From: a virus
IMG/VR virus record: IMGVR_UViG_3300046714_000576
Span: 1-33,678 of that record
Length of the DNA: 33,678 nt
Strand: one strand, 5' to 3'
The position numbers and the translations under genes are program-made. Under the pieces are notes generated by a model that did not search any database, had not been told where the DNA came from, and was given only the letters and a program-made list of their open reading frames with translations. Position 1 is the stretch's first letter, and every line of letters begins with the position of its first letter. Positions 5,647-13,893 of the stretch are shown in pieces.

Positions 5647-5841
5647 ATGCAAAGTGAAACAAATTGTATCTATAAAAATCATGAACCTGAATATAAAGTG
5701 AGTGAAATCGGTTATTATATCATATATAATCAAGGCGACATTCTTGAATGTAAAGATAGAGAAGAGCACGTTATTCGTTCCGCAGAAGATCAATGTCATG
5801 TTTGCGGGTTATGGGTGAGAGGATTAAATTATGCAAAGTGA
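5647..5841 (+). CDS. Hypothetical small protein, 64 aa
   Basis: MQSETNCIYKNHEPEYKVSE, then GYYIIYNQGDILECKDREEH and a C-terminal CHVCG pair; Cys7, His12, Cys35 and the CxxC near residue 52 could bind zinc. The stop TGA lies inside the ATGCAAAGTGA start sequence of the ERF gene, an 11-bp overlap that couples the two genes. Not recognised. Confidence 0.6.
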   Translation: MQSETNCIYKNHEPEYKVSEIGYYIIYNQGDILECKDREEHVIRSAEDQCHVCGLWVRGLNYAK

Positions 5842-6481
5842 AAAAGATGGTCTGATTTATCAAAAAATACCTGCTATTATGACTGATATCAGTGCAATTT
5901 CTAAAAGTAGAAATAATACGGTACAGAATTTTAAATTTAGAGGGATAGATGATATCTATAATGAATTGCATCCTCTGTTAGCAAAGCATGAAGTATTCAC
6001 AGTTCCTGAGATTCTCTCTAGAGAATATAAAGAAAGAACGACGAAAAATGGATCTTTAATGACTGAGCGTGTATTAACGATTCGATATACATTTTATGCT
6101 GTAGATGGTTCATTTATTCAAGCTACGGTCGATGGTGAAGCAATGGATACTGGGGATAAAGCAACGAATAAATGTATGAGCATTGCTCATAAATATGCAC
6201 TGTTACAAATCTTCTGTATTCCTACTGAAGACAGTGGTGATGATAAAAAAGATCCTGATTTTATTTCTCATGAGAAGATTCAACCAAGAAAGTCTTCATT
6301 CAAAATCGGTCCAGAAGAAACACAGCGTATCAAAGAGCTCTGTGAGGACAAGAAAATGACAGGAACTGAGCTCGCTGAACATGTTTTAAAAGAATATGGG
6401 TGTAAATTTAATTATCTCTCAGAAATCGAATATATTCATTTGAGAGATTATTTGATGAAAAAAGAAAGTAATAAAATATGA
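5831..6481 (+). CDS. erf: ERF-family single-strand annealing protein
   Basis: 216 residues. Two ERF superfamily signatures are clear: VQNFKFRGIDDIYNELHPLL (about residues 31-50) and GEAMDTGDKATNKCMSIAHK followed by YALLQIFCIPTE (about 103-134). A charged linker (GDDKKDPDF) and a separate C-terminal helical segment (ETQRIKELCEDKKMTGTELA) follow, as in many phage ERF/Rad52-like annealases. The protein anneals complementary single strands in phage recombination and in replication restart or circularisation. It works with the SSB encoded immediately downstream (4-bp ATGA overlap). The start lies in the shared ATGCAAAGTGAA context. No exonuclease gene is adjacent; VRR-NUC at 426-821 might substitute. 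Confidence 0.9.
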   Translation: MQSEKDGLIYQKIPAIMTDISAISKSRNNTVQNFKFRGIDDIYNELHPLLAKHEVFTVPEILSREYKERTTKNGSLMTERVLTIRYTFYAVDGSFIQATVDGEAMDTGDKATNKCMSIAHKYALLQIFCIPTEDSGDDKKDPDFISHEKIQPRKSSFKIGPEETQRIKELCEDKKMTGTELAEHVLKEYGCKFNYLSEIEYIHLRDYLMKKESNKI

Positions 6482-6885
6482 ATATTAATCACGTGATTGT
6501 ATCCGGTCGAGTGGGTGCAGATCCAGAACTCAGATATACTCCAAATAAGTTAGCGATCTTAACCATGAGTATCGCTCAGCCCGATTATCAAAAAGATAAA
6601 GAATCAAAACCCATGTGGTTTGATGTGATTATTTTTGATAAGTATGCTGAAGCTCTTCACCATACGATTAAAAAAGGAGATGAGGTCATTGCTTCGGGTA
6701 AGATTAAAATATCGTCTTATCAAGATAAATCTGGCAATGAGAGAAAGAATGTACAGATCGTAGCCAATGCGATACGGCTGCTGACTTACAGGAAGAAAGC
6801 TGAGTTACCAGAAATGAGTACAAGTGAACCAGCGCCTAGATCAAAACAGAATCTTTCATTTTCAGATGAGGATATTCCGTTTTAA
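6478..6885 (+). CDS. ssb: Single-stranded DNA-binding protein
   Basis: 135 residues with a typical OB-fold: MNINHVIVSGRVGADPELRY, then MWFDVIIFDKYAEAL, IKKGDEVIASGKI and NVQIVANAIRLL. A Ser/Pro-rich linker leads to the acidic tip SDEDIPF, the conserved tail by which bacterial-type SSBs dock partner proteins. Length is near that of short phage SSBs. Coupled to ERF through ATGA. It coats single strands during replication and ERF-mediated annealing. Confidence 0.95.
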   Translation: MNINHVIVSGRVGADPELRYTPNKLAILTMSIAQPDYQKDKESKPMWFDVIIFDKYAEALHHTIKKGDEVIASGKIKISSYQDKSGNERKNVQIVANAIRLLTYRKKAELPEMSTSEPAPRSKQNLSFSDEDIPF

Positions 6886-6931
6886 TCAAAAAACTTAAAA
6901 AAATGTAACCTATACTTTACAAAGGAGTGCT

Positions 6932-7045
6932 ATGGATACTTTTATACTCGGTATGTTCTTTATTCCTGTAGGGCTACTTGCTTTAGTTTTATGTCTGATT
7001 CAGCTCATTAAGTACTTAAGACGGGGATTAAAAGATCGGAAATGA
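6932..7045 (+). CDS. Membrane microprotein, 37 aa
   Basis: MDTFILGMFFIPVGLLALVL, a few more hydrophobic residues, then a strongly basic tail (KYLRRGLKDRK), so a single helix with the C-terminus inside. AAAGGAG precedes the ATG by five bases, and a TATACT box lies at 6911-6916, so it may have its own promoter. Its end overlaps the converging minus-strand gene by 38 bp. A small-holin or membrane-regulator role is possible but unsupported. Confidence 0.6.
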   Translation: MDTFILGMFFIPVGLLALVLCLIQLIKYLRRGLKDRK

Positions 7046-8297
7046 GAGCTTGGTCCTGGTCAGGGATTTGAACAGGATAAAATAAAACCTCTCTGAATAT
7101 ACCATCTAACGTATATTGCATTTTAAATTGAACGACCTGCCCTGTAGTGATCGTTTCTCTTAAAGGCACATCTAAATATCCAGATGCGGGTTGTACTGCT
7201 GATGCTGGAACGACTCCTGTAGGACCTACTACGCGTGGATAGAATGATTTAAAGCCTACCAGTACATTAGCAGAGCCATTATAATAAGGGATAACAGGAG
7301 ATGCTTTTAAAACAAAATCAGGTGGGATAGTCCCTATGATATTCTCAACATAACCTACTAAATGACATAAAGTAGGCTCAGCAGGCTTAGGTAAGAAAGA
7401 CATGACCTCCATAGTTTGACTCATCACAATCGGAGTATTCTCACCATCGCTTGTCAGATAAGTTTTGAAACTCACAGTATGGCCTGATGAAAAATCAAAT
7501 GAAGACAGATTGCTATTGATTTCAGTTTCTGTATTGGACTGACCTAAAGTTCCATTAGAAATAACCCAAGCCGATCCATTCCAATAATATAAAAAACCAT
7601 CGATAATCAAATTCCATGAAACCGATGTGTTCATAGGAATAGTTGCTTGGACTGTAAAAGAAGTGAAAGCCGTCAGATAAAGCAGAGAGGTTCGAATGAC
7701 TGAAGGAGAGGTTGTTGGATAAGGAGTGAGTTCATTGGATATGACACAATTTTTGATGATCGCGTTTGATGTAAATAATGAGCAATCTAAAAATAAAGGT
7801 AAAGTAGGTGTTACGAGTGACGTATAAAGTGTGATTCCATTTTTATGATAAATGATCTGTCCACTGATGACCATCACATGAAAAATATCATTGATCGTGT
7901 ATGTGCCAAAAGCTCCAATGAGTACTCCACTTTCATAGATTTGGAGGTTCCCATTTGCTTGAAAGAGAAGCCCGTATTGAACATCGAGATAACTCGGACT
8001 AGGATTAGTATTCGATAGACCGCATATGAATCCGCAATTCGTCTGACCTGCCATGAACTCTAAAAAACCTTCACTGGTAATGGTCTGAATGCTGATACAG
8101 CCGGCATCCCAGTCGTCATTGACTCCACCTGTTTTTTGGATCATCCCATTTGAGGCAGTCACATTCACAAGATCTGTAAATGTCGCTTGGATCTCAGAAT
8201 TCACGAGAGATAAAGCATCTAAACTAAATGAGATCTCTTGTGGATTGAAAGGTTGAAAATCGGCTGAGTTATCAAAATATAAGATTTTTGTAGACAT
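7008..8297 (-). CDS. Phage surface protein with lectin-like (ConA/LamG-type) domain
   Basis: 429 residues, the only long minus-strand gene in the window. Residues about 55-170 resemble the jelly-roll domain often found on phage tail or baseplate adhesins: DDWDAGCISIQTITSEGFLE, YGLLFQANGNLQIYESGVLI, then FHVMVISGQIIYHKNGITLY. The rest consists of beta-rich stretches with Ser/Thr/Asn-rich repeats and an aromatic patch (GFLYYWNGSAWV), like fibre shaft or beta-sandwich domains. There is no signal peptide. A receptor-binding or head/tail decoration protein is the best guess. Its orientation and position away from the tail module suggest independent transcription. It converges on the microprotein gene at 6932-7045 and diverges from the sugar cassette. 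Confidence 0.6.
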   Translation of the reverse strand: MSTKILYFDNSADFQPFNPQEISFSLDALSLVNSEIQATFTDLVNVTASNGMIQKTGGVNDDWDAGCISIQTITSEGFLEFMAGQTNCGFICGLSNTNPSPSYLDVQYGLLFQANGNLQIYESGVLIGAFGTYTINDIFHVMVISGQIIYHKNGITLYTSLVTPTLPLFLDCSLFTSNAIIKNCVISNELTPYPTTSPSVIRTSLLYLTAFTSFTVQATIPMNTSVSWNLIIDGFLYYWNGSAWVISNGTLGQSNTETEINSNLSSFDFSSGHTVSFKTYLTSDGENTPIVMSQTMEVMSFLPKPAEPTLCHLVGYVENIIGTIPPDFVLKASPVIPYYNGSANVLVGFKSFYPRVVGPTGVVPASAVQPASGYLDVPLRETITTGQVVQFKMQYTLDGIFREVLFYPVQIPDQDQALISDLLIPVLST

Positions 8298-8317
8298 AGT
8301 GATTGAAATGTTATGAT
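8288..8317 (+). promoter_or_regulatory. Possible promoter of the sugar cassette
   Basis: TATGAT (8312-8317), one mismatch from the -10 consensus, lies 18 bp after TTGTAG (8288-8293). This sits in the 56-bp gap between the minus-strand lectin gene and the dehydratase gene, which begins 37 bp after the -10 box. The -35 box matches only in TTG. Confidence 0.35.
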
Positions 8318-8353
8318 CTCTGATTGAACTTTACAAATGGGGGAGCACTAAAA

Positions 8354-9373
8354 ATGCAAAAGAAGATCCTAGTGACAGGTTCTGCGGGCTTTGTTGGTTC
8401 TCATTTCGTTACACATCTTTTAAAAAATACAGACTGGCAAATTATTGGCCTCGACTCTTTTAAACACAGAGGCGATAGTCTGAGGATCTACCAAGACTCA
8501 GAGCGTTACAAAATATACACTTGTGATTTAAGTACGCCTATATCTTACAGGCTTTTAGAACAGATCGGTGCCTTAGATTATATCGTCAATATTGCATCAG
8601 ACTCTCATGTGGATCGTTCCATTACAGATCCAGTCCCATTTGTTCAAAATAATGTGAACCTGATTTTATACATGCTTGAGTTCGTACGAGTGCATAATCA
8701 ACAGTTCTCTGATTTTTCCATAGAAAAGTTCATTCAAATCTCAACTGACGAAGTCTATGGCGCAGCATTAGAAGGAATGAGTCATGCGGAATGGTCACCG
8801 ATACTCCCAAGTAACCCTTATAGTGCATCAAAGGCAGCTCAGGAGGCCATAGCGATCTCTTATTGGCGTACTTATGGAATACCTCTCATCATTACAAACA
8901 CCATGAATATGTTTGGAGAGAGACAGGATAAAGAAAAATATATCCCGATGCTGATTTCAAAGATTCAAAAAGGTGAGAAAGTCACGATCCACGGTTCAGA
9001 GAGTTATATCGGTAAGCGTCATTATTTACATGCTAGAAACTTTGCAGACTCTTTACTCTTCTTACTGAATCAAGAAAAAAAGCCAACTCAATATGAGGAC
9101 AAAGATTCTATTGTTTTTCCGGATCGATATAATATCGTAGGTGAAGTGGAGCTAGATAATTTGAAATTAGCTCAAATTGTAGCAGAAATGCTTCAGAAGA
9201 ATCTGAACTATGAGCTCGTCGACTTTCATCGTGCTCGTCCTGGTCATGATCGTCGTTATGCTCTGGACGGACGCAAAATAGAAAACCTAGGTTGGAAGCA
9301 ACCTTTTGATTTTATAACATCACTGAGAAAAACAGTGGACTGGACACTAGAAAATCCTATTTGGATGATTTGA
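8354..9373 (+). CDS. dTDP-glucose 4,6-dehydratase-like SDR (RmlB type)
   Basis: 339 residues, an extended short-chain dehydrogenase. The Rossmann motif GSAGFVGS (G9-x2-G12-x2-G15) binds NAD. STDEVYG at 130-136 carries the Thr-Asp-Glu triad that marks sugar-nucleotide 4,6-dehydratases, and Tyr156-x3-Lys160 (YSASK) is the catalytic pair. Later segments such as RHYLHARNFADSLLFLL and YNIVGEVELDNLKLAQI agree with RmlB-like enzymes, as does the length. The likely reaction makes an NDP-4-keto-6-deoxy sugar, the branch point to many unusual surface sugars. The ATG at 8354 follows GGGGGAG; an upstream TTG would add ten residues without support. It is the first gene of the accessory cassette. The exact nucleotide and sugar cannot be read from sequence alone. 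Confidence 0.85.
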   Translation: MQKKILVTGSAGFVGSHFVTHLLKNTDWQIIGLDSFKHRGDSLRIYQDSERYKIYTCDLSTPISYRLLEQIGALDYIVNIASDSHVDRSITDPVPFVQNNVNLILYMLEFVRVHNQQFSDFSIEKFIQISTDEVYGAALEGMSHAEWSPILPSNPYSASKAAQEAIAISYWRTYGIPLIITNTMNMFGERQDKEKYIPMLISKIQKGEKVTIHGSESYIGKRHYLHARNFADSLLFLLNQEKKPTQYEDKDSIVFPDRYNIVGEVELDNLKLAQIVAEMLQKNLNYELVDFHRARPGHDRRYALDGRKIENLGWKQPFDFITSLRKTVDWTLENPIWMI

Positions 9374-9374
9374 T

Positions 9375-10151
9375 ATGAATTTTATCAGTCACAATCAATA
9401 CTCAGATCTCTATTCGAAAATAGAAGGTCTCAATCTCAAATACCTTCACGCAAAGCCCTTTTCTCACATCATCTTGGATGATATCTTTGATCCAGTCTTA
9501 CTCAATAGTGTCTTATTTAATTTCCCTAAACCATCGGGCATGGACTGGAAGTATGATAACGCACTTGAGAAAAAGCTAGCTAAAGATCATCTGAGAGATT
9601 TCCCAGCAGTGATCAAGCATTTCATTCATGAACTCATGGAGAAAGAGTTTGTTGATTTTCTAGAAGCTTTAACCAGCATCCATGGACTTACTGTGGATCA
9701 TCATTTGAATGGCGCAGGCCTTCACCAGTCAGTCAGAGGCGGAAAGCTGGATATCCATGCTGACTACAATTACCATCCTAAAACGAAACTCGACCGTAGA
9801 ATCAACGTACTCATCTATCTCAATCAAAATTGGGATAGGGAGTGGAAGGGTAATCTCGAGTTTTGGGATGAGTCCATGTCCTCTTGCGTTACTTCGATTG
9901 AACCTATCTTTAATCGTATGGTCATCTTTTCAACAACAGATACTGCTTACCATGGATTTCCCGATCCTTTGGAATGCCCAGAGAGTATGAGTAGAAAATC
10001 CATTGCCATGTATTATTATACTAACGGTAGGCCCGATCATGAAAGATCTAGTCCCCATTCGACTCTCTATCAGAAGCGTCCACAAGATCCTGATGATCAA
10101 GCTCTCAGTGATCTGAGACTGAAGAGATCCATTCGGAGGATTGATCCATGA
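9375..10151 (+). CDS. 2-oxoglutarate/Fe(II)-dependent oxygenase
   Basis: 258 residues in the prolyl-4-hydroxylase-like 2OG-Fe(II) family. The iron ligands are visible: H128-A-D130 in GGKLDIHADYNYHP, and H193 in AYHGFPDPL. Arg207 in RKSIAMYYYT is placed to bind 2-oxoglutarate. The strand NVLIYLNQNWDREWKGNLEF is typical of the family's double-stranded beta-helix. Known relatives sit in sugar or phage clusters and hydroxylate small molecules, sugars or proteins; the substrate here is unknown. The gene starts one base after the dehydratase stop and overlaps the MazG-like gene by 4 bp, so they form one operon. Confidence 0.88.
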   Translation: MNFISHNQYSDLYSKIEGLNLKYLHAKPFSHIILDDIFDPVLLNSVLFNFPKPSGMDWKYDNALEKKLAKDHLRDFPAVIKHFIHELMEKEFVDFLEALTSIHGLTVDHHLNGAGLHQSVRGGKLDIHADYNYHPKTKLDRRINVLIYLNQNWDREWKGNLEFWDESMSSCVTSIEPIFNRMVIFSTTDTAYHGFPDPLECPESMSRKSIAMYYYTNGRPDHERSSPHSTLYQKRPQDPDDQALSDLRLKRSIRRIDP

Positions 10152-10435
10152 CATCCGAATTTGGGAAATTGATGGTCGCTCATTATGGCAAAGAGTTTCA
10201 GATCGAAAGAATCATCGAAGAATGCTCAGAGCTCATTACCGCACTGCTTCATTATAAAAGAGAAAAATGTACTGATTTAGATGTGATTGCAGAGATTGCA
10301 GATGTTTATGTGACACTTGAGTCCGCAAGAGAAATATTCGATTCTAAAACAAAAGAATCTTATATTGACTCTTTCATTCGAAAGAAAGTTAAAAAATGTG
10401 AAAAGGAACTGCATGATCACACGATCTACCATTAG
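10148..10435 (+). CDS. MazG-like nucleotide pyrophosphohydrolase
   Basis: 95 residues. The metal-binding pattern E-E-x2-E then E-x2-D is present: E24-E25-C-S-E28 (IIEECSELITALLHYKREK) and E49-I-A-D52 (EIADVYVTL). This single-domain form is common in phages. It hydrolyses NTPs or dNTPs to monophosphates and may adjust nucleotide or alarmone pools. In this cassette it could also act on a nucleotide by-product of sugar metabolism, but that is guesswork. It overlaps both neighbours: ATGA with the oxygenase and 23 bp with the methyltransferase. Confidence 0.82.
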   Translation: MTSEFGKLMVAHYGKEFQIERIIEECSELITALLHYKREKCTDLDVIAEIADVYVTLESAREIFDSKTKESYIDSFIRKKVKKCEKELHDHTIYH

Positions 10436-11132
10436 CCAACACTACATCAAAGGACATGGAGTTGAAATTGGAGCATTTCATAATCCATTCCCCATTCATT
10501 TTAACAAATGTACCATTGATTATGTCGATACAAAAACAAAAGAAGAATTGAGATTAAATTTCCCAGAGATTAACTTCAATACGACATTTGTTGTAGAAAC
10601 AAATATGATTGATGATGGTGAAGTTTTATCGAAAATCAAAAATGAAACTTATGACTTTCTCATTTCTTCTCATCAGCTTGAGCATTGCATGTCGCCTATC
10701 ACAGCCATTGAAAATCAACTCAGAGTTGTGAAAAAAGGCGGAACTCTCTTTTACGCAATCCCAAATAAATATAAAACATTTGATAAAAATAGACCTGTCA
10801 CTTGTTTTGAAAAACTAGAAGATCATTACGCGCATGATATTCGAATGAAAGAATCTTATTCTCAAGAGGAACAGGCCTATTGGGAGACTCTCATTATCGA
10901 TTGTTACGACGAATATCTTCTCAATGTCGATCACATGAAAGATCAATCAGAAAGAAGAAAAATAGGGAAAGATCGAATGGATAAAAAACTCGATATCCAT
11001 TTTCATACTTTCACTCCAAAATCGACCTATGATTTTTTTTATCGGCTGAGTATCATCTACCTATTCGAAATTGAGCTTTTTTTTAATTCAGATCATGAAA
11101 TATTTTTAGTTCTTAAAAAGGAAAACTTATGA
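10413..11132 (+). CDS. SAM-dependent methyltransferase (class I)
   Basis: 240 residues from the chosen ATG, which follows AAGGA inside the MazG-like gene; a longer reading from 10317 would run entirely within that gene and is rejected. Motif I is a degenerate GVEIGA (16-21). An acidic strand end (TIDYVDTK) follows, then FLISSHQLEHC (82-92) and LRVVKKGGTLFYAIPNKY, which are the post-motif strands of Methyltransf_11-like enzymes. The H-x2-E-H pattern and the gap between blocks match methyltransferases found in polysaccharide clusters. The substrate is probably a sugar or lipid-linked glycan, judging by neighbours. ATGA overlap with the next gene. Confidence 0.75.
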   Translation: MITRSTISQHYIKGHGVEIGAFHNPFPIHFNKCTIDYVDTKTKEELRLNFPEINFNTTFVVETNMIDDGEVLSKIKNETYDFLISSHQLEHCMSPITAIENQLRVVKKGGTLFYAIPNKYKTFDKNRPVTCFEKLEDHYAHDIRMKESYSQEEQAYWETLIIDCYDEYLLNVDHMKDQSERRKIGKDRMDKKLDIHFHTFTPKSTYDFFYRLSIIYLFEIELFFNSDHEIFLVLKKENL

Positions 11133-11341
11133 ATCAAGAATCCAGATCTCCAAAAGAAATATTAGAGAAAGTTTCAAGTCAAGAAAAAATAGATGCTGTC
11201 ATAGTGGTTAGCCTTTCTCAAGGTCAAATTGATATCGACACTTCTGCAATCAATATTCGAGATTTAACTTTAATGGCTAAGTTTTTTAATTATAGAATTG
11301 ATCAATCTTTTAAAGATTCTTTAGAGAAAAGATATGAGTAA
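11129..11341 (+). CDS. Hypothetical small protein, 70 aa
   Basis: Starts MNQESRSPKEILEKVSSQEK, then a beta-strand segment (DAVIVVSLSQGQIDIDTS) and a final helix (TLMAKFFNYRIDQSFKDSLE). Not recognised as a specific family. The layout resembles small phage proteins that accompany MazG or nucleotide enzymes. It overlaps the genes on both sides (4 and 8 bp), so it is cotranslated in the cassette. Confidence 0.6.
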   Translation: MNQESRSPKEILEKVSSQEKIDAVIVVSLSQGQIDIDTSAINIRDLTLMAKFFNYRIDQSFKDSLEKRYE

Positions 11342-12452
11342 AAAAATACTGATTATTACACCTTACGAACGAGATCCAAACTCCTTTTGGAGATGCATGG
11401 GTCCTATGAATTATCTAGCAAAGAACTCAAACGATGAAATCCAAATTATATGCAAACTCACCTCACAAGGATTATCATGGACCGACATTATGGGCGTCGA
11501 TATGGTCTTCCTTCATAGACCTTGTCGGCAAGATGATTTGGTTATTATGCAGATTGCTTATAATTGTGGCGTTCCTACCTGGGTCGATTATGATGACTGG
11601 TTGTTTGATTTACCTGGTTGGAACCCTAATGCTGGTTATTACCATGCTACAAGCACTCAGAACATTGTGGCTCAATGCCTCTCATGCGCTGACGTGGTCT
11701 CATGCTCGACTGAAGCATTGGCTCAAAGCTTAAGGTTAGTGAACGACAATGTCGTCATTCTCCCTAATGCCTATAGATCCGATCTATTCACCTACCGTAA
11801 GAAAGAAATCGAGCCGAGACAACCCATTGTCTACTGGAGAGGATCCAATACTCACGATGGTGATCTCTTATCTGTCAAAGAAGGATTTAAAAATATCAAC
11901 GCAGTGACTCATTTTATAGGTGGAGCGTCATGGTTACTTCTAGCATCCATGGATGAGAAAAAATATAAGATCCAAGGCTCTCAAGATTTTCTTATCTTCA
12001 ACAGGTTCATCTATGATCTAAGACCTAAAGTGATGGTTTTCCCACTGGTCGATTGTTACTTCAATCGATGTAAATCCAATATCGCCTATATCGAAGCCAT
12101 TCATTCTGGAGCTTTATGCGTAGCGCCAGACATGCCTGAATGGAGAAAAGCAGGGGTAGTCACTTACAAAGCTCATGACTCTTTAAACTTTCAAGAGACA
12201 GTGAATAACATTCTGGAATGGCCTGACACACAGTACAAAAACTTTTTAATCGAGTCATTTGATTCTATGAAACAAGAATATGATATCAAAATCATCAATG
12301 AGAAAAGAAAAGCTGTAGTGAAAAAATTAGAAAATAAACTCAATCCAAGATCTCCCTTTGATCAACCTCTAGGAATGAATGCTTTAGCTTTACTTAAAAA
12401 TAGGAATAAACCCATTGAAAACAATCTATCAGACCAACAAGCGCATCTATGA
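11334..12452 (+). CDS. GT-B glycosyltransferase (GT4-like)
   Basis: 372 residues. The N-terminal Rossmann domain starts KKILIITPYERDPNSFWRC; the middle has VDYDDWLFDLPGW and an S-x-S-T-E-A-L acceptor-side helix (VVSCSTEALAQSL), then VILPNAYRSDLF, a typical hinge. The C-terminal domain carries IVYWRGSNTHDGDL and the donor-binding block SNIAYIEAIHSGALCVAPD (about 248-266), where Glu254 matches the GT4 glutamate. Such enzymes transfer an NDP-activated sugar. The product of the dehydratase at 8354 is a plausible donor. Acceptor and linkage cannot be predicted. Confidence 0.8.
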   Translation: MSKKILIITPYERDPNSFWRCMGPMNYLAKNSNDEIQIICKLTSQGLSWTDIMGVDMVFLHRPCRQDDLVIMQIAYNCGVPTWVDYDDWLFDLPGWNPNAGYYHATSTQNIVAQCLSCADVVSCSTEALAQSLRLVNDNVVILPNAYRSDLFTYRKKEIEPRQPIVYWRGSNTHDGDLLSVKEGFKNINAVTHFIGGASWLLLASMDEKKYKIQGSQDFLIFNRFIYDLRPKVMVFPLVDCYFNRCKSNIAYIEAIHSGALCVAPDMPEWRKAGVVTYKAHDSLNFQETVNNILEWPDTQYKNFLIESFDSMKQEYDIKIINEKRKAVVKKLENKLNPRSPFDQPLGMNALALLKNRNKPIENNLSDQQAHL

Positions 12453-12654
12453 TCCTTGTTTGAATGAAAAATGTACTCAGATGACTCAACATAAATCAGG
12501 ACTCTGTGAGTCATGTAGAACTCATGAATGTATTCGATGTAAAATAAAATTCACTTCTTCTAAAAATCTAGAAGGCATGAATAAAATCTGCTCCAATTGT
12601 TTTAGAATGAAAAAAAATAGAGGTCAGAGTAGAGTGGATTATATACCAGAATAA
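12415..12654 (+). CDS. Cysteine-rich zinc-ribbon protein
   Basis: 79 residues with cysteines at 15, 20, 31, 34, 39, 42, 58 and 61: CESC, CIRC and CSNC knuckles, enough for two zinc sites, and a basic C-terminus. It starts at TTG, with AGGA upstream. The next ATG (residue 23) would remove two cysteines, so the TTG start is favoured. It overlaps the glycosyltransferase gene by 38 bp in another frame. It may bind DNA or serve as a late regulator, since it sits just before the packaging genes. Confidence 0.6.
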   Translation: MKTIYQTNKRIYDPCLNEKCTQMTQHKSGLCESCRTHECIRCKIKFTSSKNLEGMNKICSNCFRMKKNRGQSRVDYIPE

Positions 12655-12666
12655 AGAGATATTAAT

Positions 12667-13893
12667 ATGAAATCTCAGATAAAAATTGATCCAAAAAATT
12701 TACTCATTATACCTATTACTGAAATTAAAATTAATCCTAAAAATAGAAATAAACATTCAAAAGAACAGATTGATAGACTGTGTCTCATGATTGAAGAGGG
12801 ATTTAGAGATCCTTTGATTATTTCAAATCGAACTGGGCTTTTAGTCTGCGGCCATGGTAGAATTGAAGCCGCTCAGAAATTAGGTATGAGTCACCTTCCT
12901 GTTATTTATCAGGACTTTGAATCAGAAGAAGAAGAATATACTTTCGCTGTAGGACATAACGCCATCGCTCGATGGGCAGAGCTTGATCTACCAGCTATAC
13001 GCGATGACTTAAAAAATCTACCGAATATTGTGATTGATTTACTTGGGATCGAAAATTTTCAAATAGAACCAGAAAAAATAGAGCCACAATGTGATGAGGA
13101 CGATGTTCCAGGAGTTCAAGAATCATTTGTTAAGCTAGGTGATATTTGGAAGCTTGGGAATCACAGGCTCATGTGCGGGGATAGTACGAGCATTGATGCA
13201 GTTGAGAAGCTGATGAATGGTGAGAAGCCTATTCTTATGGTCACTGATCCTCCCTATGGTGTGAAATTAGATCAATCCTGGAGGGATCAAGCTTTAGGAG
13301 ATAAAGCATTAGGTCAAGGGAATAGTAATTTAGTGATGAATGATGATCGTTCTGACTGGTATGATGTTTGGGCTATCGCTCCTGCACAGATTGCTTATGT
13401 TTGGCATGCGAGCTCATTCACTGATGTTGTTATGGAGTCTCTGAGAAAATCCAACTTCGAGGTAAGGCAACAAATCATTTGGAATAAATCAGTCATGGTT
13501 ATGGGAAGATCCGCTTATCATTTTAAGCACGAACCATGTTGGTATGCAGTTAAAAAAGGATGTGATGCGAATTGGAAAGGAGATCGTAAGCAAACGACTG
13601 TATGGGATGCCGCTCCTCCTAACCATATCATGGGTGGATCCAAAGAAGATAAGACAGGACATCCTACTCAAAAACCTGTAATCCTTTATGAAGTACCTAT
13701 TCAAAATCATACAGAAATCAATGATTCTCTTTATGAACCCTTCGGTGGCTCAGGTACTGCTATCATAGCCTGCGAAAAAACAAATCGAAAATGTTTCATG
13801 ATGGAGCTCGATCCTCATTATTGCGCTGTCATTATCGAACGATGGCAGAAGTACACAGGAAAGAAAGCTGAGAGAATCCATGGCGAGACCTAA
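12667..13893 (+). CDS. ParB-domain DNA methyltransferase (beta-class, N6-adenine or N4-cytosine)
   Basis: 408 residues with two parts. Residues about 12-100 are a ParB/Srx-like domain: ITEIKINPKNRNKHSKEQID and the GHGR box at 62-65. Residues about 155-400 are a DNA methylase of the N4/N6 family (PF01555 type): MVTDPPYGVK (catalytic DPPYG 194-198), then a target-recognition region, then the SAM-binding block EPFGGSGTAIIACE (357-370). DPPY coming before FxGxG defines the beta class. This fusion is common just ahead of terminase genes in phages. It would modify phage DNA to avoid restriction or to influence packaging. It overlaps the small-terminase gene by 14 bp. The recognition site is not predictable. 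Confidence 0.92.
   Translation: MKSQIKIDPKNLLIIPITEIKINPKNRNKHSKEQIDRLCLMIEEGFRDPLIISNRTGLLVCGHGRIEAAQKLGMSHLPVIYQDFESEEEEYTFAVGHNAIARWAELDLPAIRDDLKNLPNIVIDLLGIENFQIEPEKIEPQCDEDDVPGVQESFVKLGDIWKLGNHRLMCGDSTSIDAVEKLMNGEKPILMVTDPPYGVKLDQSWRDQALGDKALGQGNSNLVMNDDRSDWYDVWAIAPAQIAYVWHASSFTDVVMESLRKSNFEVRQQIIWNKSVMVMGRSAYHFKHEPCWYAVKKGCDANWKGDRKQTTVWDAAPPNHIMGGSKEDKTGHPTQKPVILYEVPIQNHTEINDSLYEPFGGSGTAIIACEKTNRKCFMMELDPHYCAVIIERWQKYTGKKAERIHGET

Larger units (their letters stand above)
5276..5842 (+). repeat. Three-copy start context ATGCAAAGTGAA
   Basis: Three consecutive genes start with the same 12 bases, ATGCAAAGTGAA (protein MQSE): at 5279, 5647 and 5831. In the first two copies the identity extends to 15 bp (ATC before the ATG). 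The flanking coding sequences are unrelated, so this is not simple gene duplication. Confidence 0.8.

Noticed and set aside
9709-10154. Alternative open frames on both strands within the oxygenase gene
   Set aside because: They overlap the motif-bearing 2OG oxygenase and have no features of their own.
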